Shown: positions 40,903 through 53,420 of the stretch, in pieces
Layout: each line of letters starts with the position of its first letter
Position numbering within the stretch: position 1 is the first letter of the stretch
NCBI GenBank assembly: GCA_030789695.1
Contig: CM061139.1
Span: 6,959,878-7,023,877 of the forward strand
Direction: 5' to 3'
From: Scilla litardierei
Lineage: Eukaryota; Streptophyta; Magnoliopsida; Asparagales; Asparagaceae
Length of the DNA stretch: 64,000 nucleotides
The notes under the pieces: model-generated
The model's input: the letters and a program-made list of their open reading frames with translations, nothing else
Databases searched by the model: none
Told to the model about the DNA's origin: nothing
Made by a program: the position numbers and the translations under genes

Positions 40903-43900
40903 TTAACGCTTGATGTTGGGTGCATATGAGATGCACCCGTCGAACTTGCCGGGAAGACCGCTTGGATTTGGATCGTGGTGGTGCGTGGCCTTCCTCAGCG
41001 CCCCTTCATCATGAGCAATGTTGGGGGATGGTTCCCCTAAGCTTGAGCTTGTTCCGGTCTTCGACTTTGCCGGTGACACCGATCTTCGAATCGGTCGAGC
41101 TTTCTTTGGATTCTTCAATGTCGAGAGCTTGCAAAGCTCTCGTATTCTCGCGACATCAGCATCGCCATCATCATTCGCCGCGGAGCTATTGGGAGAGTCC
41201 TCCATCTTCTCTTCTTCGACCGAATCTTGGCCTTCTTCGAAGCCGTCATCATGGAGCGCACCGATGGAGTAGGGGATAGCCTCTTCAATTACCTCGTCAA
41301 GGAGGTATGAAAGGTCATCCGGCCGTCCCTTGAGTAGATATATTCTATTTACTTCGCCCATAGGGACTCCTTCAGAATAATGCTTTAGTCGTTGCCCATT
41401 CACCTTGAAAGTGGCTCCGTCTTTCCCTTCCAATTCAAAAGCTCCTCCCGGTTGTATGTGCTTGATGGTGAAAGGTCCAGACCACCGTGACCTCAACTTC
41501 CCGGGGAATAGTCGGAGTCGGGAATTATATAGCAAGACTTTGTCTCCGACCTTGAAGTCCGTGACAGTTATGCGTGCGTCGTGGAGAATCTTGGTCCTTT
41601 CTTTGTAAATTCTTGAGCTCTCGTAGGCATCTCTTCTAATTTCGTCAAGCTCATTGATATCTAGGAGCCGCCTCACCGTCGCACTCTTATAGTCATAATT
41701 GAGGGTCTTGATGGCCCAATATGTGCGGTGCTCCAACTCTACCGACAAGTGACAAGCTTTCCCATAAACAAGTCGGAACGGCGTGGTGCCAATGGGAGTG
41801 CGAAAGGCCATGCGATATGCCCATAGAGCATCGTTTAACTTCATGGACCAATCTTTTCTAGATCGATCTACGGTCTTTTCAAGAATTTGCTTGATTTCTC
41901 TATTTGAAACCTCCACTTGTCCGCTCGTCTGAGGGTGGTAGGCCATGCCAATTCTATGGTTTACCCCTTACTTTTTCAACATGGCTTCAAATTTGTTTTC
42001 TATAAAGTGACTTCCCCCGTCGCTTATCAAAGTTCGGGGCACCCCAAAGCGCGGGAAAATATTCTGCTTGAAAAACTTGGAGACAACCCCTGCATCATTG
42101 GTAGGGGTGGCGATGGCTTCTACCCATTTGGAGACGTAGTCCACGGCCAATAAGATATACTTGTTACCCTTGCTTGACGGAAATGGTCCCATGAAGTCCA
42201 CTCCCCAACAATCAAAGAGCTCAATCTCTAGAATGGGCCTCATTGGCATCTCATTTCGTTTGAAAATATTTCCGGTCCGTTGGCATCTATCGCACCCCTT
42301 GACGAAGTCGTGCGTGTCTCTGAACATGGTTGGCCAAAAGAATCCACTCTGCAATATCTTAGCGGTAGTCTTAGAAGTGGCGTGATGTCCCCCGCATGGC
42401 ATACCGTGGCAATGCAAGATGATGGAGGTGGCCTCCTCCTTAAAAATACATCTCCGAATAACCCCATCCTTGCATATCTTAAAGAGATACAGATCTTCCC
42501 AAAAATAGCTACGGACTTCATGCATAAATATCCTCTTTAGCTGTGTGGGCATCCCACATGGTTTAATCCCACAAGCCAAGTAATTGACAAAGTCCGCATA
42601 CCAAGGAACTTCTCCAGGCCTTATGGTGTATAGCCTCTCATCAACAAAGGAGTCATCGATGGGCAAGCTCTCGTCCTCCTTGTCACGAATAAGCCTAGAC
42701 AAATGGTCCGCCACAACGTTGTCTGTACCCTTCTTATCTCTGATTTCCAAATCAAACTCTTGCAATAGAAGTATCCACCTAATTAACCTAGGTTTGCCTC
42801 TTTCTTGTTTAGAAGATACTTCAATGCCGCATGGTCGGTGTGGACAATTACCTTGGATCCAAGGAGATAGGAGCGGAACTTTTCAATGGAATAAACGACC
42901 GCTAGTAGCTCTTTCTCCGTAGTTGTATAATTTTTCTGTGCGTCATCCAACGCTTTGCTTGCATAGAATATTGCATGAAGCTTTCTATCTTTCCTTTGCC
43001 CCAATAACGCTCCAATAGCTTGGTCACTTGCATCACACATGAGCTCAAAGGGAAGGCTCCAATCAGGTGGTTGTATGATGGGCGCAGAAATTAGTGCTTC
43101 CTTCAATGTATTGAATGCTTGCAAGCATTCACCTGAAAAAACAAACGGGGCATCTTTAGCAAGCAAGGAGGTAAGAGGTCGGGCAATCAAGGCGAAATCC
43201 TTGATAAAGCGGCGGTAAAACCCCGCATGACCAAGAAAGCCTCTAATGCCCTTAACATTAATAGGAGGAGGGAGTTTCTCGATTACCTCAATCTTCGCCT
43301 TATCAACCTCAATCCCTCTTGAGGAGACAAGGTGCCCAAGCACTATCCCTTCGGTGACCATGAAATGACATTTCTCCCAATTAAGAGTAAGATTATTTTG
43401 TTGACATCTTTTAAGAACTTTGGTAAGATTAGCCAAACAAGAATCAAACTCACTTCCATAAACTGAGAAATCATCCATGAAAATTCCATAATATTCTCAA
43501 TATAGTCGGAAAAGATGGAGGTCATGCACCTCTGAAAGGTGGCGGGTGCATTACAAAGACCAAAGGGCATTCTTCGGTAGGCATAGGTGCCATAGGGACA
43601 AGTAAAAGTAGTCTTTTATTGGTCATCTTCATGCAAAGGGATTTGGAAACCCCCCGAATACCCATCCAAGTAGCAAAAGTATTTATGTTTATCAAGCCGT
43701 TCAAGAATTTGATCTATGAAGGGTAATGGGTAATGGTCTTTTCGGGTGGCTTTATTTAATTTTCGATAATCAATGCACATCCGCCATCCCGTGACAGTGT
43801 GTGTAGAAATGGGCTCTCCTTTTTCATTTTTTATAACGGTCATCCCCCCTTTCTTGGGGACGACGTGAACGGGGCTAACCCATCTACTGTCAGAGATAGG

Positions 43901-44395
43901 GTAGATAATTTCGGCCTCAAGCAATTTTAGGATTTCCTTTTTGCCCACCTCCTTCATGTTGGGGTTCAACCGCCTTTGAGGCTCTATGGAGGTGGCGTCA
44001 GTGTTTTCCAAATGGATTCTATGCATGCAAAGCCTAGGGCTTATTCCCTTAAGATCAGAGATAGTGTAGCCAAGGACATCCTTGTGATCCCTACGGACTT
44101 CTAGTAGTTTTTCAAGTTGATCATGGCTGAGGTGGGAATTAACAATCACCGGGAAGGTCAATTTACTACCCAAGAAAGAATACCTTAGATTCGGTGGTAA
44201 TTGTTTAAGTTCTACCTCAAAGGGTGCCGTACCCTCTCCTTCATCATCTTGTGTGAGTTTAGCTTCTCCTTCAACATCCGAGTTTAGTTCACTCTCGAGT
44301 GGAGGCTCAGATTCGCTTCTTAGTGAGGACGGTGCGTCGGAATAGACGCTCTCCAATTCTGCGCTAGCATCGATAGGACCACCACCTTGCTCCGG
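40903..44395 (-). pseudogene. pol: Athila-like pol: RT, RNase H, integrase (B2, inverted inside B3)
   Basis: From 44395 leftward: an acidic linker, then RT with W-R-M-C-I-D-Y-R-K-L-N-K-A-T, R-M-P-F-G-L-C-N-A-P-A-T-F-Q-R and catalytic F-M-D-D near 43478. RNase H has C-D-A-S-D-x-A-I-G-A and [10 protein letters not shown]. Integrase follows with H...H...C-D-R-C zinc residues and core residues in [15 protein letters not shown] and the E of [14 protein letters not shown] tail ends in [13 protein letters not shown]. Lesions: in-frame stops at 43616-43618 and 41968-41970; frameshifts just before F-M-D-D (about 43490) and near 42780. Gag and protease are absent. It is inverted relative to the B3 LTRs and env-like gene. 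Confidence 0.88.
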
Positions 44396-46017
44396 TTCAT
44401 TCCTGAGATCAAGAAATACGTCAGCAGATTCATAAATGCAAGAGTGGGTTTTTGGCGCGATTTTTTGTCAGTGTCGACGGACACCTACGTCCGTCCGACA
44501 CTTGAGGTACTTAGCTCGATAGCCCGGACCCCTGGAGGATGCACATTTCGCCTTATGGATCGAGAGTGCGAGGTCACTCTCGCCATGCTTCATGCTTCTT
44601 CCAGTGGCCCGATGTCCCCGTCCCCGACCGAGCCTACGCACCCACTCACATCCCACCACCATCGTTTGACACTTCCACGTTCTGGACACGTATCACAGGC
44701 TCCCACCATGGCTTTGACCCTAGTAGGGCCAAGGCCTCAGCCATCCTGCACCCCTACCTCCGCATAGCCCAGCGCCTCATGGCTACCACTTTCTTGGCGA
44801 GGTACGAGCTTGGGACGATGTCTACGCCTGAGCTCTATATGCTCTACGCGATGACTCGCCCCAGAGTTCTCGATAGGGATAGCGATGAACTGGTCCCCGC
44901 CGTTGAGATTGATATTGCTAGCTGGTTTTTAGACCACATCATCATTTCGGTGGTCGCTCGCTCACTGATTTGCTGCGGCGGTCTGATCACTCTGCTAGCC
45001 CTGATGACCGGCGTGGACCTACCTTCTGACCTTAGAGGAGCCCCGGGCCCCACTGCACTCTCGATAGACGTCATGGCCTGGATGAAGATGCTTCGTCCCC
45101 ACGGCCAGCGGCACTGGGTGTGGTTGCACGGTCCTTTTAGTGCCGATTACATGATCCTTCCGAGCCTAGCTCGGACACATATAGGACCGGCCCACGAGGA
45201 TTGGATCCCGATGATGGATCTCCTCATCCCAACTGCTTACGTTCTTGAGGCTGAGGGCGCTGAGCAGGCACACCCTGCACCCCCTACACCTCCTGCTGAC
45301 CCCGTGATCCCTCAGCACGAGCCTGCACTTTCTGCACCTCCCGGCACTTCTGTCCCTATTTCTGCCAGTGTCGGGAGTACCCTTACTGAGCCGTCCACCA
45401 CATCCACCGCCACCCCCACCACTGTTGTGCCTATCTCGGTTGAGCCTATTTCATCACTTCTTCCCGAGCGTCCACCCACCATACTAGAGAGCGGCGAGCC
45501 TTCCTTCGCTGCCGTCGTGGATACCCTGTCCGGTTTGATGTCCGCTGGGGTATCACCTTTTGGTCCATTCACTTCCTCCCCAGCGGTTGACCTTTCTGTC
45601 TCCATCACAGATGTCCTATCCGAGAGTGTCATGACGTCTGTCCCTGCTTCTGTGTCACCGACCTCTCTCGTTGCCTCATTGTCGATTTTATCTTCCACCA
45701 CTGCTGCTGCCTCCTCATCCCAGCCTGCGTCCCAGCCTCGCACTGAGGCTGGACATCCACTAGTGAGCACAGCACCTTTTCCACACCTACCTGCTGGCCC
45801 GATTACTTACACTGCCCGTATGAGACAGCCCCGACCTTCACAGCCTAGACCTGTTCGTCCTACCACTCCACCACCCCCTGACGCCCTAGTTCAGAGCATC
45901 TGTGCTCTTAAGGGGGCGGTGAGCGGACTCAGGGGCGATTTTAGGGCTCTCTCTCTGCCGCGGTCAGTTCCGTGGAGTCCCGCGTCGCTATGCTTCCCGA
46001 TATTCAGTTTTGCCTGA
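44387..46017 (+). pseudogene. Athila env-like gene of B3, N-terminus missing
   Basis: Two frames meet near 44600 at a single-base shift, then 46017 ends the long frame. Blocks comparable with the C env-like gene: T-L-E-V-L-S-S-I near the start, L-A-R-Y-E-L-G-T-M-S, C-C-G-G-L-I-T-L-L-A-L, L-R-G-A-P-G-P and a helical segment around W-M-K-M-L. A Pro/Ser/Thr-rich C-terminal half of about 270 residues follows. The N-terminus is lost at the junction with the inverted pol segment (about 44395). I see no signal peptide; W-F-L-D-H-I-I-I-S-V-V is hydrophobic but inside the domain. The label env-like reflects position only. Confidence 0.75.
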
Positions 46018-48090
46018 ATCAGATCCTGGCGTGACTCCCTCCACTACACCCACCCACCCAGCTGACACGCCCACCACCACCACCTCCTCCTCCTCCTCCG
46101 CCACAGGATGGAGATGGTGCAGCACCACCAGCTTAGGCACACCCTTGATGCCATTGATCTTTTTTGTCGTTATGCTGCCCATTCTCTGCTGGTCCTGTCG
46201 ATAGATTTTTGCCCACCCCCCTCCTCCCCTAACTATTTTGGTTCCTGTTCAGATCACATCTTTCTATATCCTTTTGGGAGAGAGGGAGAGTTATTTTTGG
46301 TGACACATTATCTGCATCACTCCGATCTTTTGCATGCATCATTCACATCATCATATTTTCTTTTCATTTTCCTTTTTTTATCATGCATGCATCCTCACCC
46401 TCCCCACCCATTTCACGTCTCTCGGTGTGCCACACTTTGCACATTGAGGACACTGTGCACTTTAGCTTGGGGGAGTGAGTTCTCACACTTTTTGCTTTTA
46501 TCACCTTTATTTTTAGTTTTTTTCACGTTTTTCCGCTTTTGCACCCTTTTTCATCACTTTTTCATTTTTTTTACCATGCATCACGTTTTTCCTTATTTTC
46601 TTTGTGTGCTGCATTGTAAATAGTTTTGTTTTCCTTTATCTTTATTTCTTTCATCTTTTGCTAGAGATGATTTTTCTGTGATGACGATGACGTGGTGTTA
46701 GCTTTTCTCTATATGCATGCTAAATTTGTCATGTCATAGCTTCTGTTTCTGATATCATATGCTATGTTCTGTTTTGCATTTAGAAATAATAACCCACTTC
46801 TTTTTCCGTATGAAAATGGATGAAATTCTATTGTTAGCTGATGCCTGATGATTCATATGTATGCTATTGTAGAAAACACACCGAGATTCACGCATTGATT
46901 GCTTATATCTGGAGTACTGCTTTCTTTTCTCATATCACTTCTTATTGCATGATTTGTACGCTTCACTTCAGGTTGATTGAATGTTTGCTGGCATTGATAT
47001 ATCTGGACTAGTTTGCTTTTTGAGATTAAACTGAGTAGATTAGATTACCCTGCTGAAGTTGTCATGCACGTCCTATAGAGTGAACCGATAGATACATTTA
47101 TTTCTTTCTCCACATATCTTGAACATTATTTCTCTATTTTAAATTCATTGGTGAATCTCCCCTTAGCAATTCTATTATTGGCATCCCCCCGTTATTATAT
47201 CACATGCTCCAAATTCCCTAAAACCCAAAGAAAAAAATACGTGTATATCCTTCTCTTTGATTTGGGATCATTTGTGTATACATTTTTATTGATATTAAAA
47301 AAGGAGAAAAAAAGAAAAGGAAAAGAGAAAAAGAAACAGATTTGAGAATAAGAAAAGAAAAGAGAAAAGAAGTTCAAAAACGATCCCATCTCATACACTT
47401 TCTCTCTTTCTTCCCTCTTTTGCTTCTTTTTTATTATTTCTTTGACTTTTGGAGCTTCATAAGAAACGGGGTATGTAGATATTGTTTTGTATATGCCACC
47501 ACGCTTATGGATAAGCTTGGGGGAGAGGATCCAATGATGTGTGAGAGAGTGGATACTTGACGGTGCATGACAACCTAGGCTAAGTAATATTTTATACTCG
47601 GTGAGATTGCTAAAGTTTCACGAAATCCAGAAATCTACGCTTAGCATTCATTTCATGAAAACCACACTTTTCTATTCTTACTACTCTATTGTGTGATATC
47701 TCTATACTCCTTATAGAAAGCATTCAATTGAAAAGTGTGCGATCTACGATATTGTATACCACTTTAGATGCTTCAGACGATGCTAATTCTAAAATTATTC
47801 CATTTTTCATGCTATATTGATATTCTTGGGTTTTCTATTTCAAATGCATCATTATACTATGATATCGAGATAAAAGTCTTTGACATGTGTTTTTACTTTC
47901 GATGAGTGCTATATGAGTAAGCAAAACCCACGTCCTGAGAAAAATGATCTAGCAGCTTCCCTCTTCGTTTTCTGCTTTGTTTTTCGTTTTTCATTTTCCG
48001 CCTTTCCATCGTTTCTATTTTCTTTTTCCACCGGGTTCGCTTTTTACTCATCTTCCTCGAGGACGAGTAAGAGGTAAGCTTGGGGGATTT
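46018..48090 (+). other. 3' untranslated region of B3
   Basis: About 2.1 kb of T-rich sequence without a supported gene. AGCTTGGGGGA occurs at about 46462, 47514 and 48077; the last (AAGCTTGGGGGATTT) abuts the LTR and is the plus-strand primer. A GGACGAGTAAG word just upstream resembles the pre-polypurine block of the C element. Confidence 0.7.
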
Positions 48091-49896
48091 TGATCACTCC
48101 ATATTTTACACCTTTTTTCTGCATGTTTGCATGCCATTTTGATCGCTCGAATCGCGCTTTTCACGATTTTTCGGCAATATTGCGATGCTTTTCACGATTT
48201 CTTGTTTTTGTCGAATTTCAGGAGATTTCGAGCGATTTGGAGTGATTCTGAGATGCACCCACTCCGGAGTGTCACCCTTGACTCTCCCGAGGGGAATTTT
48301 ACTATTGGAGAAGAGTGGAAGAAGAAAGAACATCGTAGGAGCGACAAGGGAGCAAAAATATGAAGATTGGGCATTTTGAGCATGTCACTAGGCCGAGTGA
48401 AGGAGTCACTCGGCCGACCATCGAGAGCCCGCTCGGCCGGCCAAATCGGACACGCAGAAGATTGAGTATCAGCGTGCACTCGGCCGAGCATCGCCAGCCC
48501 ACTCGGCTGAACCACGAAGACACCACTCGTCCGAGTGGCATCAAGACGACGGCAAGCAGAAATCCCAGACTTACTGTAATTTGTCAGTCGATTCCCGAGT
48601 TCCGACTCGGCCGAGTGAAGAAGTCCCCTCGGCCGAAGCAAAGAAAGTCACTCGGCCGAGTGACTCCCGAGGAGCCGACCCCCAAAAGTCCGAAGTTACT
48701 GGAATTTGTCAGGGTTTGTCACTCGGCCGAACGACATTTGTCACTCGACCGAGTGAGCCGCGCTGCCTGTAGCGTAAGTTGCGATTTTGAGGCTGCGCAG
48801 GGGCATTTTCGTCACAATTTTTTGGGCGTTTTGGGGGGTATTTAATCCCAGTTTTTAACCTAGTTTAGGGAGCTTTTTCAGAACTTTTTACAGCCTTTTT
48901 TAGATTACTTTTAGGAGATTAGATTGAGCTTTGAGGGGAGAGAGAAAAGTGTTATTTTGTTGGATGCTATTGGTTCTTCATTGGTTTGTCTCTCTCTCTA
49001 TCAAAAACTCTATTTTTATTGATATATTGAATATAGCCATGAATTCCATTGATTTTATTTGTGAATTTCTATTACATTTTATCATGAATTGTGAGTAGTT
49101 CTATCGTCTTAGGGCGTAGGGATGAACCCTACGAACCCCATTTCTAATTTGTGATGAATTGGTGAAATTATTGCTAGAATTGATTAGGGTTAGTTTGGGA
49201 TTGATTTAATACGAATAGCTAGGGATTCATACCGATTGGGATTTGCAAGAGATTGGATCCCAACTCGATAGGAAGCCCTAGATATTCGAATTGGGTTACT
49301 ATTGGATTTCTCCGGAATCGGTTTGCAAGAGATTGGACCGAAACTAGGGTTTTCGATTGCAATTCTATACCAATACCCGTTTGCAAGAGATTGGATGGGT
49401 AGGAACTATCCCAACCTAGGTCGTAGCTCGAGTTTGCACGAGAGTGGGCTTAAGATACGATTGAACGATGATGTTGTTCTTCACGCTAGCTTGTCTAGGT
49501 TAGGGTTTGCAAGAGATTGGACCCTGTCTTAGGTTTGCTATAGACCGGCAATAGCGAGAGAGCGTGAGCTTGGTTCTACATTTAGTTGCAACTAGTTCAT
49601 CTGAATTTCTAGTCTAGCATTTGTGACACCTACGAATCACAATGACGAGATACGGTTTGTAGTGGGGATTCCCTACCCCCTAGGCGTCTTTATTAATTTG
49701 ATATTCCTTTTATACAATTGAACGACTGTGACCGCTTTATTGCGAACATTTCTCGACTGTTCTTATAGCCAGGTGAATTGAAGAAGACACTGTCATTTGA
49801 CCTCCTCGTGTTCGATACCCGCTCATCGCTACACCGTGCGCTTGCGGTAAGACTAGCGAGTCGCGTGCCCCGGGTGTGCATCCGGGGCTCCGATCA
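48091..49896 (+). repeat. 3' LTR of B3
   Basis: 1806 bp, TGATCACTCC...CTCCGATCA, followed by the target duplication CTCCC. Palindromes at about 48388-48760; TATA-like GTATTTAATCCC near 48838; hairpin array at 49237-49525; CGTGCGCTTGCGG near 49835. Confidence 0.9.
49237..49525 (+). promoter_or_regulatory. Conserved-loop hairpin array (B3 3' LTR)
   Basis: Loops at 49243-49256, 49323-49336, 49381-49394, 49434-49447 (variant) and 49507-49520. Stems include TTGGGAT/ATCCCAA, TCGGT/ACCGA, TACCCGT/ATGGGTA (one G-U pair) and AGGGT/ACCCT. Same order and spacing as in the other B LTRs. Confidence 0.85.
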
Positions 49897-49901
49897 CTCC
49901 C

Positions 49902-51955
49902 ACCGGGTACTTCACTGATCTATCTGCGAGCTACAGGGTCATCTCCGTGGGTTCCAGTTCACCCATATTGATCCTTTTGTACAGCGATATGGGCATCAAA
50001 CTTACACTTGCTCCCAAATCGACAAGCGCTCTATTTATAGATACCTCCCTTATAGAGCACGTGATAGAAAAACTTCCTGGGTCCTTGAGTTTCGGCGAAT
50101 TTGCTCATTGAATCAGGGCGCTACATTTCGTCGTAAGGACCACCTTTTCCTTTCATGTCCCATTCGTTACCAGATCCTTAAGGAATTTCACGTACGAGGA
50201 AATGGTCTCAATCGCTTCTAGGAACGGGATCTGAAGACTTAGGTCCTTCACCATCTCGAAGAACTTGCCATACTTTTCATCAATTTTGGCCTTGGCAAGC
50301 CTATGCAAAAATGGTACTGAAGGCTTGAAAACCCTCAAGTCGTCGCCCTCATTCTTCTTCTTCCCCTCAGAATCTCCCTCCGGAGTCACGGGGCTCGATG
50401 TAGAAGCTCCATTTTTATTCATTTCCATATTCGGTTTCTCATTGACAAATGGTTATTCATTATCTCTCTCGGCCTCCCGTGCCGAAATCTTCTTCCCACA
50501 CCTCAGAACGATGGCGGATACATTCGCTTGACCGTGTGTCAAGGCTAGAGTTTGGCTTGGTCCCCTAGGGTTCACCTCCGGTTGACCCAGCAGTTGTCCT
50601 AGCGCCCTCTGGAGGTTGGACACTTGTAACCCCAACTGGGTCACTTGGTCAGCCAAAGACTTCTGCCCAAGCTGTAGCTGTAGGGTGATCTTCTCCTGAT
50701 TCGTAATGTACTGAGTTAGGATGTTCTCAATCAGAGAGACCCCCGTTGTTGTTGAGTGTACTGTTTTTGTTGGGGTGGAGGTTGCTGATTTCGAGGAGGA
50801 AATTGCTGATACATTTGTTGTTGAGGCGGAGGAGGCTGATATAGTTGTTGCTGATGAGGTTGCTGAAGTTCCTGGTAGGGTGCCTTGTAGCTGAAATTCA
50901 GATGGTTCCGATTGATGGGAGAATATCCAGTATTGGAACTTGTCCTCGGCGGATAGGGTGCATTTCCCGTAGGATTATAAAATAGGATACTCGTTTGATC
51001 CACGGGCGCCGAGACGTCTCCAACATCGAAGTCTTCCATCACTTCAGTTTCTACTGCCACTACATGCTGTGGATTAGCGACACCGGCTCCAACCATGAAT
51101 GCTGAAATCTGAGTGGAAACCAAATCGAATTTGCTTGACAGCTTATCCACTTCCTTAACCCGATGCATTCCACCAGCTTTCGGTGTGGCACGTTCATCGC
51201 TCCACCTCTCATTGTTGGATACCATGTTCTCCAAAATATTTTCGGCATCCACTTCATTTCTTGCCATGAAGGATTCCCCCGCTGCGGCATCCATGGAGGA
51301 CTTCAAGTCGTCCCTCGGTCCATTATAAAACAAATTGATGATCTGCCAGTGAGGGAGCTCGTGGTGAGGACATTTTCTCTGCATTTCCTTGTACCTCACC
51401 CACGCTTCATGCAGCGACTCATGGCTAGCCTGGGAGAAAGATGAGATTTCGCTCCTTAGCTTCATCGTCTTCCCCAGAGGAAAGAACTTGTTCATGAACG
51501 CGTTCGAAAGCCACTCCCAGGTTGTGAACGTGTTGGGGTCCTTTCCCCTCAGCCATTGCTTCGCCTTGTCCCGTAGAGAGAATGAGAACAATCTTAACCA
51601 AATAGCCTCAGTTGATACGCCATTGATCTTGAACGTCTCGCACTTCTCCAAAAAAGAGTCCAAGTGCTCGATCGGATTCTCCATGGGAGCTCCAGAAAAT
51701 GGTCCTGTTGGATCTAAGCCACAAGTGATGGCTTCGGCTCAAAGTTTCCAGTCGTAATGGCCGGAGGTTGAATGCTGGATGTGGACCCAATAGCGGCATC
51801 GAGTACTCGAGAAAAGACTTTTGAGGAGTGATATTTCCTGCCATGGCGGCAAATTCTTCTCTTATTCTTCTCTCGGCGTTCAAATGCCTCATGGTGGCGT
51901 TGATCTCGGGATCTAAAGGAACTAAGTCGTCAAGACTTCTCGAGTTCTTGCGCAT
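49902..51955 (-). pseudogene. gag-pro: C-element gag and protease N-terminal part
   Basis: Gag starts at 51955 (M-R-K-N-S-R-S-L-D-D-L). A frameshift near 51760 leads into the Retrotrans_gag domain (F-S-L-R-D-K-A-K-Q-W-L, N-A-F-M-N-K-F-F-P, K-C-P-H-H-E-L-P), then a Gln/Pro-rich stretch ending at a stop near 50731. A gag C-terminal piece (50656-50453) and a linker with F-L-E-A-I and Y-V-K-F-L-K-D-L (50428-50153) follow. After further stops (near 50153, 50107 and 49930) comes the protease active-site block A-L-V-D-L-G-A-S-V-S-L-M-P near 50020. The frame is cut by B3 at 49901 and resumes at 37959. Confidence 0.85.
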
Positions 51956-52120
51956 GAAAAATCAAGATATACCGTAAAGCGAGTATGGTAAGATGCCAAA
52001 TAAAAACAAAAAATAAAAAAATAAAAAATAAAAATAAAAGTGTAGAATGTGAAAATTATCACGGGGTAAGGTATAAGCTAGTCTCAGGGATTACAGGGTC
52101 CTAAATGTAACAAGCACGTT

Positions 52121-52141
52121 GCCTCCCCGGCAGTGGTGCCA
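52121..52141 (-). other. Primer-binding site of the C element (decayed tRNA-Asp type)
   Basis: The minus strand reads TGGCACCACTGCCGGGGAGG, three changes from the canonical tRNA-Asp complement TGGCGCCGTTGCCGGGGAGG. It lies seven bases from the LTR edge. Confidence 0.8.
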
Positions 52142-52148
52142 TAAAGCT

Positions 52149-53420
52149 TGACCGCCCGTCCGTTTGGCACTCAAATCGGGACGGGAATACTAGGATTAGA
52201 ATTTGTAAACCGCAAGTGCACGGTGTCGAAGTGTGGCTTAGGGGTCGATCACAGGGAGGCGTGTGTTATGCTTGTGAACATTCGGGATCCGGATCACCCG
52301 GTGGGTGAGCTAGCTTAATCGCTTGTTGGATGTCATGATAGTAAACTAATGAAAAAGGTGTAAGAGATAAAAAGGCAACCTAGGACTTTGGCTTCCGCCT
52401 TATCATGTGTTCTTGATATTACAACCTAAGGATAGGAATGTGATCGGATTCTAGGGTTTAGCGGTAAGACGTTGCCTCTAGTAGTGGTACCTAGCGTCCC
52501 ATTGACCCGATATTCCGGTCGATGCCCAGGATGATACGCTAGGTCTACCTGAGTTTAGACAGTGGGCATTCCCATGTCCAACACCGCCCGACTCTGGGAG
52601 TACTAAGTTCGCAACGATTGCTCCTGACATTTCATCCCAGCCGTTTCCACGTGCGAGGAATCAATGTCTACGCTAAGGAGGTGAGCTGTGGCTAGGGAAT
52701 AAAACTCTCGTTTTATTTCCCATTGGCCCGACGGTCAAAGGCGATCTTTCCCCCTCTAATGACAATAAAACGCCCACGCGTAACCATCTAAATCCCAATA
52801 TCCTATCGAATCCCTAATCTTATAGCCGTTCTAGGGAGAACCCACGAAGGGGCTTCCACCAATGTCCCAGATTTAAGAACTACTCACTAATCATGGCATG
52901 AAATGCAATAAAACAGATTATAGCCATCAAAATGGAAATCAATCAATAGATTACTGTAGCAAATAGAAGTATAAACGCAATATTAAAATATAAGAACGAT
53001 CAAGAAACTTATAAATAGAAATAAATTCAGAGCAGCAAAAATCCCTAAAACGGATTAAGAAAATGGGGATTACATTTTCTGGAAAACCTAGCTCTATTTA
53101 TACATTTTGGCAAGATGCCAGGGAATATTCCCACTAAAAGACAAAAATAGACGTTCACCTGATCGGGTGAAACGACGAGAAGTTCGGTCTTCAGCCTCTG
53201 ATAAACCTCACCCGATCGCTGAACCAATCGGGTGAGTCTTTGAATTCTCGAGCTTGGGGAAGCTGCTGCTACATGTGACCGATCGGTTGACAAGTCAACC
53301 GATCGGGTGAACTTTGGCTCTCAAAACAGTGCATGTGTCACATCCACCCGATCACTGAACCGATCGGGTGGAGTTGGTTCTTCCTCGGGTCTGATACGGC
53401 CACACGAACCGATCGGGTGG
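52149..53420 (-). repeat. 5' LTR of the C element, truncated by B4
   Basis: It begins at TGACCGCCCG (the minus-strand LTR end) and runs to CGATCGGGTGG at 53420, where a B-type LTR starts. About 290 bp of U3 is missing compared with the copy at 31320-32881. Confidence 0.9.

Larger units (their letters stand above)
37960..49901 (+). mobile_element. Athila-like element B3 with 5-bp target duplication, nested in C protease
   Basis: CTCCC at 37960-37964 and 49897-49901 flank a unit bounded by B-type LTRs (37965-39714 and 48091-49896). The insertion breaks a protease codon run of the C element that reads through cleanly when B3 is removed. Inside, the env-like gene and 3' region are in the plus orientation, but the pol segment (39715-44395) is inverted and the end of the 5' LTR, primer site, gag and protease are missing. 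The first base of the 5' LTR is C instead of T. Confidence 0.9.
31320..53420 (-). mobile_element. Athila-like C element, interrupted by B3 and lacking RT and integrase
   Basis: Minus-strand order: 5' LTR (53420-52149, truncated), primer site (52141-52121), gag (51955 on), protease split at 49901/37959 by B3, a tail to 37328, conserved hairpin (37283-37266), palindrome spacer with TATA (37165-36862), env-like gene (36431-34565), 3' region, and 3' LTR (32881-31320). Without B3 it would be about 10.2 kb. No RT, RNase H or integrase lies between protease and the hairpin, so it is non-autonomous like B1. Confidence 0.85.

Noticed and set aside
39715..44395. B2 as an independent nested retrotransposon insertion
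   Set aside because: No LTRs or target duplication bound it; both edges are abrupt. An internal inversion or strand-switch in B3 explains it better.
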